A stretch of 47,617 bases of DNA. Source: a virus. Positions 7,008 to 15,626 of this stretch are shown piece by piece. The notes under the pieces were generated by a model. That model was given only the letters and a program-made list of their open reading frames with translations. It was not told the DNA's origin and ran no database searches. The stretch spans positions 1 through 47,617 of IMG/VR virus record IMGVR_UViG_3300001782_000147. One strand, given 5' to 3'. Position numbers and translations under genes: made by a program. Each line of letters opens with the position of its first letter. Within the stretch, counting starts at the first letter, position 1.

Positions 7008-7861
7008 TACCCACTGTAATCAATAAAACTATCAAAACTTACCGGCGGATATGGTTTCACGTCCGCACTGTCCGATACACGCTGAAGTTCATCCATTACG
7101 AGGCCTGAGCTACCGCTAATAGACGGTCGTGGGAATTTATTGTGTCCCCACGGACGCCATAAGAACTTTACCGTAATCGCGTATGCGGTCGTTCCGTCAC
7201 TCAATACTTCATTGGCGATATGCGGATTACAGCATAGCAACGTCTCAACTGCAAAACTCTGATTCATTCCCTTAGCTTTATAAGTTTTGTTGTTGACTAA
7301 TCCGATAATATCGAGAAGTGCATTCGGCACGGACGGACACCGGTGTAAGGTATAATTCCATTCCATCATAGGAACTAAAATTGCCGGTGCCTCGTTTGCT
7401 GAAATACTTGCTCCGTCACTTTTCCATTTTAATCCTTGACGCGGTAAGGTCATAAATTCTACAGCCGGGTCAAACGTTTCAGTCGCGTAAACTCCGCCGG
7501 GTTCCTCTTCCTCACCGGCACCATATTCCGGGCTTTTGTAATACGCGGTCAAAAATGCTGTTTTATATTCTGCAGTTTTTTTGTCCGCAGGAGTTTCGAC
7601 AAAAGTTCCTATCGGTTTGAACTCCACTTCATTCACGAATAAGTTCATATCTTTATATTTGTGCGGTCGATAAGTGATAATGTCACCGCCACGACTCACG
7701 GTGTAACCGGCTAATTGCTGAGCAAAGAGCAATACATCTTTCCACGCACATTCGAATACACACGTTATACCTGAGCCGTTTTGTCGAATTGTACCGGTCG
7801 GAGAGCCTTCGACTTCAACATAGTCAACCGTTATTTTGCAGTCTTTTGTTTTCTTTGACAT
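7007..7861 (-). CDS. Putative distal tail protein after tape measure
   Basis: A 284-residue protein immediately downstream (6 bases) of the tape measure gene, the position of distal tail or minor tail proteins in siphoviruses. It starts MSKKTKDCKITVDYVEVEG and has a mostly beta-type composition with an acidic linker (GAGEEEEPGG, about 115-125). A repeat-free C-terminal half contains LLCCNPHIANE and KFLWRPWGHNKFP. Function is inferred from position. Confidence 0.5.
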   Translation of the reverse strand: MSKKTKDCKITVDYVEVEGSPTGTIRQNGSGITCVFECAWKDVLLFAQQLAGYTVSRGGDIITYRPHKYKDMNLFVNEVEFKPIGTFVETPADKKTAEYKTAFLTAYYKSPEYGAGEEEEPGGVYATETFDPAVEFMTLPRQGLKWKSDGASISANEAPAILVPMMEWNYTLHRCPSVPNALLDIIGLVNNKTYKAKGMNQSFAVETLLCCNPHIANEVLSDGTTAYAITVKFLWRPWGHNKFPRPSISGSSGLVMDELQRVSDSADVKPYPPVSFDSFIDYSG

Positions 7862-7867
7862 TTTTTA

Positions 7868-9901
7868 CTACGGAGCAACCGTACCTATGCCATCTAAAGC
7901 ATCGATTAGTTCGCTGTGTTGTGTTTGTGCCAATCGTGTTTCGGTTTTCAACTGAGTCAGTGATTTCTTTCCAACATCGAGTATTTGTTTTTGTGTTATT
8001 TCTGTCGCGATGTCTCTTTGCGGTTCTGTCAACGCCCGTGCCATCGTTTTCCACGCCTCGGCAAGACCGACAAAACCGACCGCACCGACAGCACCGGCGG
8101 CAGCCGGTATACCGGCACCGGCCAAACCGCCGCGACCGCGACCGCCGGTTCGGATGATTTCTCGGTTTAATTGCTGAGCATATTTCTTGGCAATTTGAGC
8201 ATCTAACGCGACAATTCTATCTGCCATATCACCGAATATGTCTCGGATTTCGCTCGGTACATTCAATGCTATCAAACGAGCAGCGTTAGAAAACTCTGCG
8301 GTTGTTTTTCTCAAAACATCTGCCCACATAATTCCGGCAGTTGCACGCGGACCTACAAGTGATTCGATTGAGCGACCAGCTCCACCGTGCACAACCCAAC
8401 CCGGCGGAACTTCTATCCCACGCCAGCGTTGAATTTTTGCACGTATCTCTAAAAATCTTATTGCGACGTTACGCATAGCATTCTGCCACGCAGCAACAAG
8501 CTCGGCTGAGATTTTTTCCCAGATATGTTTGAGCGAACGACCGAACGCGACAAACATAGTCAGAACTGAATTGAGACCGTAACCGATAGCGGTTCTCCAA
8601 TCAGAATAGATATACTTTGCAAGATTCCAAAATGCACCCGCAAGAACCTGTATCCGAGCAGCTATCCGTTCTCCCCACATCTGAACCGCCGTTCCGTGCT
8701 TCCGTAAAAAGACTGTAATCTTATCGGCCATTGTGCCGATACTTGTCGCTAATCGTAATATCGCCGGTGAGAGTAATTGTCCTATCGTCCGTGACATTCT
8801 CGTTATTCTCTGCCATACTTGCCCTAAACGCTCCCAGAAAGATAGCATCTGTTTCTGAGCTATTTTCTCCGCAGTACCGCCGGACTTTTCGAGCATTTCG
8901 GTAAAGTCACGCAACGCGGTATAGCCCCGGTCAAAGATAGCAATCTGACCAGTAATAGCTCGTGCTCCAAACATCGTCTTGAACATAAGATTCCGTTGCT
9001 GCTCGGACGCGTTCCGTAAGACAGCGGATACCTCGTTGATAATAGTCAAGAATGATTTCATTCGACCGGAACTGTCATAGATTTGTATATTGTACTGAGC
9101 AAGAAGGTCGCGGAGAGCACTCATCGGTGCCATCAAGTTTATGAGACCGCGACGGAGATAAACTCCGGCACGTGAGCCTTTGATTCCGACGTCGGCCATC
9201 GCTGCGATTAGAGCGGTTGTTTCCTCTAACGTGTTGTTTGCGGTTCGAGCGACTCCGGATACGAGCGACAACGATTCTCCTAACTGAGCAAAGGTCATAT
9301 TGCTTGACGTGACCGCTTTTGCTAACACGTCCGTGACGTGCGTTGTCCTTTCGAATCCGAGGTGGAATCCTTTCATCGTATCGACGACCATCTCGGCGGT
9401 TTCTCCCATCTCCATTGTCGCTGCCTTAGCCAAGGTCGCGACCGGAACGAACGCCTGTATCTGCTGCGTGGCAGATAGCCCGGCACTGCCGAGAAAATAA
9501 AACGCGTTGGCGGTTTTCGATGCCGCCATATTAAGACGAATTGATTGTGTTTCAGCCATTCGAGTCATAAGCTCGAACTGAGTGGATGTGACTTCGCTAA
9601 CGGCGGTCGCTCGACGCATTGACCGTTCAAAGTTACCGAACGCCCGAAGCGATAACGTAGCGTAAGCTATAATAACAACCGAAAGTCTTTTGAGAATCCT
9701 GAACATACTTTCAGCGACTCTTTGAACCGTCTGCAAGACGGTTGTTATGGTTCCGGTTACGAGCCTCGTAATCCCACCGGCAACCGCAGCCAACGGAGTA
9801 AACCCTACTTTGAGAGCACCTAAAGCCGACGACATCGACGACATAAAACTTGACCGACGAATTGTAAGGTCGATATATCCTTCACCGAGTTCAAACGCCA
9901 T
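7868..9901 (-). CDS. Tail tape measure protein (TP901-type core)
   Basis: A 677-residue protein, the longest in the window. It begins with a hydrophobic, Gly/Ala-rich region (about 20-80). The core resembles the TP901 tape-measure family (about 110-330, with AKAATMEMGETAEMV and GESLSLVSGVARTANNTLEE), including KGSRAGVYLRRGLINLM. The C-terminal part has helical and Gly-rich segments (RTGGRGRGGLAGAG). It sets tail length and is threaded through the tube. The start ATG 9901 overlaps by one base the stop of the frameshifted tail chaperone, the usual arrangement. The length suggests a short tail. Confidence 0.85.
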   Translation of the reverse strand: MAFELGEGYIDLTIRRSSFMSSMSSALGALKVGFTPLAAVAGGITRLVTGTITTVLQTVQRVAESMFRILKRLSVVIIAYATLSLRAFGNFERSMRRATAVSEVTSTQFELMTRMAETQSIRLNMAASKTANAFYFLGSAGLSATQQIQAFVPVATLAKAATMEMGETAEMVVDTMKGFHLGFERTTHVTDVLAKAVTSSNMTFAQLGESLSLVSGVARTANNTLEETTALIAAMADVGIKGSRAGVYLRRGLINLMAPMSALRDLLAQYNIQIYDSSGRMKSFLTIINEVSAVLRNASEQQRNLMFKTMFGARAITGQIAIFDRGYTALRDFTEMLEKSGGTAEKIAQKQMLSFWERLGQVWQRITRMSRTIGQLLSPAILRLATSIGTMADKITVFLRKHGTAVQMWGERIAARIQVLAGAFWNLAKYIYSDWRTAIGYGLNSVLTMFVAFGRSLKHIWEKISAELVAAWQNAMRNVAIRFLEIRAKIQRWRGIEVPPGWVVHGGAGRSIESLVGPRATAGIMWADVLRKTTAEFSNAARLIALNVPSEIRDIFGDMADRIVALDAQIAKKYAQQLNREIIRTGGRGRGGLAGAGIPAAAGAVGAVGFVGLAEAWKTMARALTEPQRDIATEITQKQILDVGKKSLTQLKTETRLAQTQHSELIDALDGIGTVAP

Positions 9902-10706
9902 TATTTACCCTTCTGTTTTTCTTTCCACAATCTATACTCATCTAAGGAGCCAAATCGCCTACTCCGTTTGAACGCTGACGGTCTTAATTCCGTTGTACCG
10001 GTAATTCCGAGCAGATAAATAAATATCTGCGGTAACGTCAAACCGTCGACGGTATCCGGGTCCCATTCATAAAATTCTGCTAATCGGCAAAGCAGAGCTA
10101 CGAAGGTGTCTGCTCTGCCGTCCGCACTTTTTTTTCTGGATTGTCGCTGTTACTTTGTGCCTCTTCGGCTTTTTCCTCAACCTTTTTAACAACGTCAATG
10201 TCGGGTAAACTTAACGGTACGATGATTTCATACATCTTGCTCAAAGACTCATAGTCACTGCCGATTTTTTCGTCTAATCCGTCAAGGCTGAATTTCGGCT
10301 TGCCGTGTCTGCCCGGAACGTCTCGTATCGACAGATGAACTACCCGAAGCATACCTTCAAACGTGTCGAGAAAAGCTGCTCTATTTTGCATAGCATCGGA
10401 CGCTGTAAGTCTTTCACGAAATTGTTCCGGAGTCTCACCAGGTATTATTTGAGCAGCACCGCCGAAAAAACAGGTTGTTAAACATAACCGCTCCGCTTCC
10501 TGCTGGCCGAGACGAATAATCTCTCGCTTTTCAGATTCCGTAAAATCCGCATCCCGGAGCGATTCGATTGTCGCGTTTATAATTGAAGTCCGCATCCATT
10601 GTTCTATTCGACCCCAGTCCCTCATCCGTAGCGGATACAACTGAACGGTATCACCGTGCAAATCAAAATCAACCGGTGCTGCCGTTGCTTTTCCTAAACT
10701 TGTCAT
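9901..10706 (-). CDS. Tail assembly chaperone, long -1 frameshift form
   Basis: The upstream frame (10706 to 10128) reaches GAA AAA AAA GTG. Slipping back one base at A-AAA-AAA (10134-10128) opens a second frame, AGT GCG GAC..., that runs 75 codons to TAA 9903-9901 and overlaps the tape measure ATG. The extension (FVALLCRLAEFYEWDPDTVD near its start, LDEYRLWKEKQKGK at its end) is a sensible helical protein with no start codon of its own. This is the gpG/gpGT logic of lambda-like tails: the fusion binds tape measure and tail tube during assembly. The total would be about 268 residues. Confidence 0.75.
10098..10706 (-). CDS. Tail assembly chaperone, short form
   Basis: A 202-residue protein (MTSLGKATAAPVDFDLHG...) between the tail tube genes and tape measure. 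Its body is helical and acidic (about 15-170) and its tail is low-complexity (EEKAEEAQSNSDNPEKK). It ends at TAG after VRTAEQTPS unless the ribosome shifts at the A8 run. Order and frameshift identify it as the gpG-type tail chaperone. The gap of about 150 bases to the tail tube gene holds no other gene. Confidence 0.75.
   Translation of the reverse strand: MTSLGKATAAPVDFDLHGDTVQLYPLRMRDWGRIEQWMRTSIINATIESLRDADFTESEKREIIRLGQQEAERLCLTTCFFGGAAQIIPGETPEQFRERLTASDAMQNRAAFLDTFEGMLRVVHLSIRDVPGRHGKPKFSLDGLDEKIGSDYESLSKMYEIIVPLSLPDIDVVKKVEEKAEEAQSNSDNPEKKVRTAEQTPS
10128..10134 (-). promoter_or_regulatory. -1 programmed frameshift slippery heptamer A-AAA-AAA
   Basis: The zero-frame reading is GA[A AAA AAA] GTG inside an eight-A run (10135-10128). 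Both tRNAs can re-pair fully after a -1 slip. The run lies 30 bases before the zero-frame stop and leads into a 75-codon extension. I saw no obvious strong downstream hairpin; A-rich slips often work without one. Confidence 0.75.
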
Positions 10707-10858
10707 AAATACCTCCCGTATAGGTTACGTTATTAAAAATACCGCCAATTCGACCGATTCTGCTCACCAGATTGCCGAATTTGACGTTTTCTCAGGCCGT
10801 TAAGTCAATTTGGTCTTGAAAAACACAAACACCGCCTTAAATCGAGTCCTACGCGTTT

Positions 10859-11260
10859 TTACGCTCCCGCGAAGACAATATCACCGTCGCCATCGATAAC
10901 AAGCGTACAACTGAGCATCTCGGAGTTCTCGATGTCGATTTCAAGATTCTCGATTGAATCAATCCGTGCAGTACCGGTCGCGGTTTTTCCGGTATTACTT
11001 GTCAGTTCAAAATCAACTGACTGACCGGCGTACCAAGTCGGCCAAACACCGTCGTTAAGATATACATCAATCGAACCGTCAAAACTCTTATTACCCTCTG
11101 CGGATTTTTTCCAACCGCCTGTATCACTTGTTGCATATTTCTTGTTGTCTGCACGCTTATTGACTGTGAACTTTCGGACGGACGCAAGGGCAGCAAGGAC
11201 TCCGCCAGCAGCTATCATCTTGACGCTGCCTTTTATGCCGGTTATCGGTTCATCTGGCAT
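10859..11260 (-). CDS. Tail tube protein paralog B
   Basis: A 133-residue beta-rich protein that shares an 18-residue identical stretch, KYATSDTGGWKKSAEGNK, with the neighbouring 122-residue protein. Both also end in similar I-x-(N/S)-(I/L)-E-I-D-I-E repeats. Small size, position before the tail chaperone and beta-sandwich character fit a tail tube subunit. The 33 bases at 11087-11119 are identical to 11496-11528, showing recent duplication or gene conversion. One copy may be the main tube and the other a terminal or decorated variant. Confidence 0.6.
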   Translation of the reverse strand: MPDEPITGIKGSVKMIAAGGVLAALASVRKFTVNKRADNKKYATSDTGGWKKSAEGNKSFDGSIDVYLNDGVWPTWYAGQSVDFELTSNTGKTATGTARIDSIENLEIDIENSEMLSCTLVIDGDGDIVFAGA

Positions 11261-11279
11261 CTGTCACCTCAATATGGTT

Positions 11280-11648
11280 TTAACTCAAAGGACCATTGCC
11301 GTCGATATTTATGCTATAGCCTTCCATTCCACTACCTTCAATATCGATTTCAATATTCTCAAAGCTACGGATTCGACCACTACCGGACCTTGTCTTTCCG
11401 GCAGCCGTTTGAAAGGTACAGGCAACGACGGCTCCGACTGTATATGTCGGAAACGCTCCGTCTTCCATATAGACTTCAACAACCGCATCCCAATCCTTAT
11501 TACCCTCTGCGGATTTTTTCCAACCGCCGGTGTCTGAGGTAGCGTACTTTTGATTGTCTGCTCTTTCATTTATTGTAGCTTTCCGAACCGAAGCAACTTC
11601 GGTATCAAGCGTCACATTACCGCCTATCGCTGTAATTGGATCTGGCAT
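11280..11648 (-). CDS. Tail tube protein paralog A
   Basis: A 122-residue protein starting MPDPITAIGGNVTL, 19 bases upstream of its paralog. It shares KYATSDTGGWKKSAEGNK and overall layout with it, but lacks the extra Ala-rich insertion near residue 20 (GGVLAALAS) of paralog B. A role as tail tube subunit is inferred from size, repeat and synteny; neither copy shows breakage. Confidence 0.6.
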   Translation of the reverse strand: MPDPITAIGGNVTLDTEVASVRKATINERADNQKYATSDTGGWKKSAEGNKDWDAVVEVYMEDGAFPTYTVGAVVACTFQTAAGKTRSGSGRIRSFENIEIDIEGSGMEGYSINIDGNGPLS

Positions 11649-11672
11649 AGCAAATCTCCTATTTTTTTATTG

Positions 11673-12185
11673 TTAGTCAAGTCCCATAAGGGCTATTTCG
11701 ACATCCATTGAACTCGAACCGGTACCATCGTGTTCAATTTTCAGATTCTTGTTCGTAGTAACATCAAGACCGGCTGCCGACGGGTCTATCCATACAAACG
11801 TACCGCCCGGTTTGACCTTTACAATATCCGTCGCGTCTGCACATATACCAACCGGAGTAGTACCTCCGAAAAGTTGCAAGGTCGCGTCAGCCGACTTATT
11901 CTTGATATATAGAAACTTCAATGCTGTCAGCGTCAATAAGTCACCGTGTTGGTCTTTTAACGTTCCTGATTCGTAAAGGTCTAATACCTCGTTTGCACCG
12001 TCCGCCAAGGTCCGTATATCGTGAAAAAGAATTTGAACCTGATTTGCACCTGTACCGGATGTCCAATTTTCACCTCTCGTAATGTTCAACGAGTCTTGCA
12101 ATTTGTTAAAATCCAACTCCTTATAGTTGTTCAGTGCAAGAATAATTGATGTCTGACCTGAAAGAGTCTTATCACCTACTGCCAT
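11673..12185 (-). CDS. Putative minor virion protein with beta-sandwich character
   Basis: A 170-residue protein beginning MAVGDKTLSGQTSIILALNNY with a clear ribosome binding site (TTAGGAG). The composition is Thr/Gly/Asp-rich with a Lys-Val-Lys-Pro-Gly-Gly turn (KVKPGGTFVW), as in small beta-sandwich tube-decorating or capsid-attached proteins. It lies between the tail terminator-like gene and the two tail tube genes. I cannot assign a family; virion association is inferred from position. Confidence 0.45.
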   Translation of the reverse strand: MAVGDKTLSGQTSIILALNNYKELDFNKLQDSLNITRGENWTSGTGANQVQILFHDIRTLADGANEVLDLYESGTLKDQHGDLLTLTALKFLYIKNKSADATLQLFGGTTPVGICADATDIVKVKPGGTFVWIDPSAAGLDVTTNKNLKIEHDGTGSSSMDVEIALMGLD

Positions 12186-12199
12186 TTTTTTCTCCTAAC

Positions 12200-13084
12200 T
12201 TATGATTTTAATAACGCTCGTTCGAACCACATCTCAACGACTATCGCAAAACCGGCTGACCAGCCGGGAACTTTTTCGATATTTCGAAAATCCTCGACAT
12301 CTTCGAGTAGTATCCGACGGACGTACGACAGACCTAAATTGTTATCAATCGACACAAGGGCCTTGAAGACCGCCCACTTGAGCGGGAAAAATACCTTGTG
12401 CAACCGTAATTCTCCGGTTACGAGACCGACTTCGTAACGCTGAACGATTCGTGCTCCGGTGTTCGTAGCTGCTACATTCATATTGCCGCCGCCGGGTTCG
12501 ATTGTTATCTCCGGCAAGTCACTGGTCGAATACTTATCCTTTTCCGGGTCACTTTTCTTTGTTCTATCAGTTAACTTAATCCGATTCCCGGTTGAAACTA
12601 ACGCGGTGATTTCCGGCTGACTTTCGAGCAATTCCCACAACGCATCAAGAACCTCTGTCATCGGGTCGCCTTCACCGGCCTCTACCGCAGACGCGATGTT
12701 AAATTGAAACTCGTCAATTTGACCGGATGCTCCTGATGTACGTGTGTTATACATCCGCACACGTGCCATTATGACGGTGAAAGTTCCGCCTAAACTTTTT
12801 TCCTCCCACGTTTTGTCTATAAAGCTTCCTTCATATACATCGTGCCACGCGTCGTCATACCAAACATCGACGTCGATTTTATCTACGAATTGTCCGGGAC
12901 CCTGCGTTGCATAAAATCTTATCTTGCTGGTTTTTAAGGCATCTATCGTAAGCTCTAAAAACTGTGACCAGCTACTTGCCGGTATATTCGTGAACGCACC
13001 GGTTAAGATATTATTGTCGTAGGAGTCCTCTTCGTTAATCCACGTCGAAGTCTGGTCGTTATATCCTGTCGGACTTTTCCACAT
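12200..13084 (-). CDS. Tail terminator/completion-like protein with N-terminal beta-sandwich
   Basis: A 294-residue protein. The C-terminal half (about 140-294: MTEVLDALWELLESQPEITALV...NRIKL...EVGLVTGELRL) resembles small tail-terminator proteins. The N-terminal 135 residues (KSPTGYNDQTSTWINEEDSYDN...) resemble a discoidin/jelly-roll-like sandwich, suggesting a fusion that adds a surface module at the head-tail joint. It overlaps the virion morphogenesis gene by one base. Confidence 0.5.
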   Translation of the reverse strand: MWKSPTGYNDQTSTWINEEDSYDNNILTGAFTNIPASSWSQFLELTIDALKTSKIRFYATQGPGQFVDKIDVDVWYDDAWHDVYEGSFIDKTWEEKSLGGTFTVIMARVRMYNTRTSGASGQIDEFQFNIASAVEAGEGDPMTEVLDALWELLESQPEITALVSTGNRIKLTDRTKKSDPEKDKYSTSDLPEITIEPGGGNMNVAATNTGARIVQRYEVGLVTGELRLHKVFFPLKWAVFKALVSIDNNLGLSYVRRILLEDVEDFRNIEKVPGWSAGFAIVVEMWFERALLKS

Positions 13085-13665
13085 TACAAACTCTTTCCTA
13101 TTCTGTTGATTCCGCGTGACAAGTCACGCAACATTCGATTTACAAGTTCCGGATTCGGTCGATGCAATATCTGCCGCTTCGGTAGTTTGCCTTCTCCGGT
13201 ATCGTGATAAACTGCAATGTCACGAATCTTAGCTTGACCGCTTTCGTGTCGTGCAGGACCGCCGAAACCAACGCGGACGCCTTCACTGATATACTTAAAG
13301 AGATTGCCCGGAGAACCGACGCTCAACGCCTTATATAAAGTTCCGGTATCTTTCAAAATAGAGACGTTTGCAGCGGCACGCCTCTCTCTTATTTTTTGTT
13401 GCATTCGCCGTCCACGTCGTCCGCCGCCGCGTGTTCGTCTCAGATTCATTCCGGTAGCCCGGCGATACGAGACACGTTTGAGCTTAGGCCAGCTTACACC
13501 TTCAGCAGTCCCGCCTTTCGATTTTATATCAAAGAGCTTTTTCGTCCACGATAGATAACGAGTTCCCCACTGCTTGAACGTCGGTCGCAGCGGACCTCGT
13601 GACCCTTGAGCTATGAGTCTTCTGAACTTGTAAAATTTTCTCAAATCTAAGTAAAATTTTGCCAT
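13084..13665 (-). CDS. Phage virion morphogenesis protein (Mu gpG / P2 gpS-like)
   Basis: A 193-residue, very basic protein with the family's layout. Near 55-70 is GVSWPKLKRVSYRRATG, then an Arg/Gly-rich insert (RRTRGGGRRGRRM), then SILKDTGTLYKAL (about 103-115), VRVGFGG and HDTGEGKLPKRQILHRP (about 155-170). In Mu and P2 this family acts in tail completion and head-tail joining. It follows two connector-region genes with one-base overlaps. The Arg-rich insert is a distinctive feature. Confidence 0.7.
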   Translation of the reverse strand: MAKFYLDLRKFYKFRRLIAQGSRGPLRPTFKQWGTRYLSWTKKLFDIKSKGGTAEGVSWPKLKRVSYRRATGMNLRRTRGGGRRGRRMQQKIRERRAAANVSILKDTGTLYKALSVGSPGNLFKYISEGVRVGFGGPARHESGQAKIRDIAVYHDTGEGKLPKRQILHRPNPELVNRMLRDLSRGINRIGKSL

Positions 13666-13958
13666 TAGCTAAGTGTCCCGATAACGGCAACTATCCTCAG
13701 TTGTTCATTTATACAAGCCGGATTATTACACTTTTTCTGAATCTGTTGACCGATTTTCGGTCGAGAATACGATTGAAGCGTCGCAAAGTATCTACGTCCG
13801 CATCTTTGACATTCCGTCCGCAATCGATACAACATCATAAACTTCTGCTCTACCGGCTGAGTTATTTTTTTATTTTCGATGCGACCTTGTTCAGCCTTTG
13901 CTTTACCGACCTTGGTAAGTGACTTCGGTCTCTTCCGTTGAACTTTTCTTTTGCCCAT
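13665..13958 (-). CDS. Basic zinc-ribbon protein in the connector region
   Basis: A 97-residue protein with a Lys/Arg-rich N-terminus and Cys49-x2-Cys52 (CQRCGR), then Cys-x4-Cys (CNNPACI) about 25 residues later, forming a zinc ribbon. It overlaps both neighbours by a single base, so it is translationally coupled between the gp36-like and virion morphogenesis genes. Function unknown; a structural or assembly role is inferred from position. Confidence 0.55.
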   Translation of the reverse strand: MGKRKVQRKRPKSLTKVGKAKAEQGRIENKKITQPVEQKFMMLYRLRTECQRCGRRYFATLQSYSRPKIGQQIQKKCNNPACINEQLRIVAVIGTLS

Positions 13959-14365
13959 TACGTTATCACCGTCGGAGCACTCGGTTGTTGACTACCTCTG
14001 CGTTTATTTGCTGTTAACTGTCGTTGACCGGATACATATGCTTCAATTTCAATATCGAGGTTGTCACGCATATCCTTGAATCCCGCGATTTGCTCTTCCC
14101 TTGCATTCTTGTAATCCGGTCGAGATTCAAACAGCCAAAGTCCGGCTAAGGTAGACACCCAATGCTTGATTACAACCGGCACCGGAGAAAACGGTATCGC
14201 ATACTTGCCGTTACGAAACCGGTTTTCGATATCTTCGGCTGCATAAGCTAACGCTGCCGCTATCCGGATAGTATCGATGTCTGATTCACCTTCGAGGTTG
14301 CTCCATTTGGCAACATTATCTTTGCCGAAAACGTTCTCGATGTCACTTTGCGTCGCGTAAGACAT
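13958..14365 (-). CDS. Mu gp36-like head-tail connector protein (DUF1320)
   Basis: A 135-residue helical protein beginning MSYATQSDIENVFGKDNVAKWS. The family pattern is visible: an early Y-(A/T)-x-x-x-D-(I/L) motif, then ALAYAAEDIENRFRNGKYAIPF (about 38-59), then a long C-terminal helix. In Mu-like phages this protein sits next to the major capsid gene and is thought to be a head completion or connector protein. The Ser/Pro-rich tail (SQQPSAPT) is variable. Confidence 0.75.
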   Translation of the reverse strand: MSYATQSDIENVFGKDNVAKWSNLEGESDIDTIRIAAALAYAAEDIENRFRNGKYAIPFSPVPVVIKHWVSTLAGLWLFESRPDYKNAREEQIAGFKDMRDNLDIEIEAYVSGQRQLTANKRRGSQQPSAPTVIT

Positions 14366-14380
14366 AATTCAAAACAAACA

Positions 14381-14415
14381 GGCGTGGAGCAAGGAGCTAT
14401 CAAAAACCCCACGCC
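14381..14415 (-). terminator. Hairpin after the major capsid gene
   Basis: On the minus strand GGCGTGG (14415-14409) pairs with CCACGCC (14387-14381) around a 21-base loop and is followed by TGTTTGTTTT. It lies between the capsid and gp36-like genes and could be a partial terminator that sets capsid mRNA levels above those of downstream genes. Confidence 0.45.
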
Positions 14416-14460
14416 CATTTACAAAACGCACAAGGGATACGTTTTTAACTTACCGTCTTA

Positions 14461-15561
14461 TTACACAGTTACGTCGGCGATAAAGATTGCCTTCGGAACT
14501 GCGATTACCGGCAGCATCGTATCTCCGCCATATTGACAAATTCCGACCGGGTCGTGCGTAATCGCTGCATAACCGAACATACCGAACACTGTTCGAACGC
14601 TGTTCAACGCTGCCATCGCGTCACCGTAAATCTGCCCGATATTCGTAGGTACACCATAGCTGCCCTGCAAGAATCCCCACCAGCCGGAGTCGGTGTCATC
14701 AGGCGTAAAGACGACCATATCGTCATCCCACAACTGCTGAGCAACGTTGCTTTTGTCGGCGTAAAATGCCGAATAAGCCTCTCGCCACTGCAAGTTGATA
14801 AAGCCGTCCGGAATCTCTCCGCGTCGAACCGCCTGATTACTGCCCGGATTCATCTTGAGAAACTCTTTCATAGCTGTATTTTTCGCGATATAGCTCGGAA
14901 TGTTCTTGCCGTAATACGCTGTCGTAATCCGATAACCGGTCAACTGAGCGGATGCTTGTTGTATACCGGCGATTTGCAGCGGAATGTCAGTTGTCGCAGT
15001 CGCCCAAGATGCGGTTATAATGTCGCCCTTGCCGAGAGCATTAAGCTGATTCTTGTTGCCATCCGGAACGCCGAAGTCAATAATTATCGCAGCACCCTTT
15101 GAACTATTCAGTAGATTGCCTTCATCGTCGAGGTAAATCTTGCCCTTAGAGAGTGCACAGTACCACGCGGCCTTCCGCAGATTCAAGAACCGCTTAGTAA
15201 ACTCTCCTGCCTGACGACCGACTTCCTGTGCTCCCATCTGTTGTATGGTATCGTCGGTGCTTTTCAAAACCGCGACAAGATTCGGGTCGTGGTCAAAGTG
15301 CTCGTAGGCGTGCAATAATGTTACCGGAACCTTGCTGACACCGGCCATCTTGACCGCCTTGCTCGGTGAGCCGTACATTACCGCCTGAGCGACCTGCCGG
15401 GTGCTTGTGACTTTGAAATAATAGCCGACGTTGCCGAGGAAACTTTTTGTCGGTCGAAACATCGCGTCCGGTATGATACCTTCCGGGACACCTCGCTTCA
15501 CTGCCTCAATCGTCGCAATGATGTTCTCGAAGTGTAAAATTTCTTCTATTGGTTTTGACAT
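14461..15561 (-). CDS. Major capsid protein (lambda gpE-like family)
   Basis: A 366-residue protein starting MSKPIEEILHFENIIATIEAV, with a clear AAGGGA upstream. The order and features fit the Phage_cap_E group of HK97-fold capsids: an N-terminal helical arm, a central segment VSKVPVTLLHAYEHFDHDP (about 80-98), and ITTAYYGKNIPSYIAKNT (about 195-213). It follows the protease/scaffold and decoration genes, as in lambda and Mu. Hairpins on both sides suggest a separately controlled transcript. I am confident in capsid, less in the exact family. Confidence 0.75.
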   Translation of the reverse strand: MSKPIEEILHFENIIATIEAVKRGVPEGIIPDAMFRPTKSFLGNVGYYFKVTSTRQVAQAVMYGSPSKAVKMAGVSKVPVTLLHAYEHFDHDPNLVAVLKSTDDTIQQMGAQEVGRQAGEFTKRFLNLRKAAWYCALSKGKIYLDDEGNLLNSSKGAAIIIDFGVPDGNKNQLNALGKGDIITASWATATTDIPLQIAGIQQASAQLTGYRITTAYYGKNIPSYIAKNTAMKEFLKMNPGSNQAVRRGEIPDGFINLQWREAYSAFYADKSNVAQQLWDDDMVVFTPDDTDSGWWGFLQGSYGVPTNIGQIYGDAMAALNSVRTVFGMFGYAAITHDPVGICQYGGDTMLPVIAVPKAIFIADVTV

Positions 15562-15606
15562 TTTTTTCGTCCCTTAAAAAAGTTTTTCTTTCTTGGAAAT
15601 TGCCTG

Positions 15607-15626
15607 CTGATTCAAGCGTGAATCAG
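15607..15626 (-). terminator. Hairpin spanning the decoration gene stop
   Basis: CTGATTC (15607-15613) and GAATCAG (15620-15626) form a perfect 7-bp stem with a 6-base loop. The stop codon of the decoration gene is inside it. There is no immediate T-run on the minus strand, so it is more likely an RNA stability or pausing element before the capsid gene than a full terminator. Confidence 0.35.
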
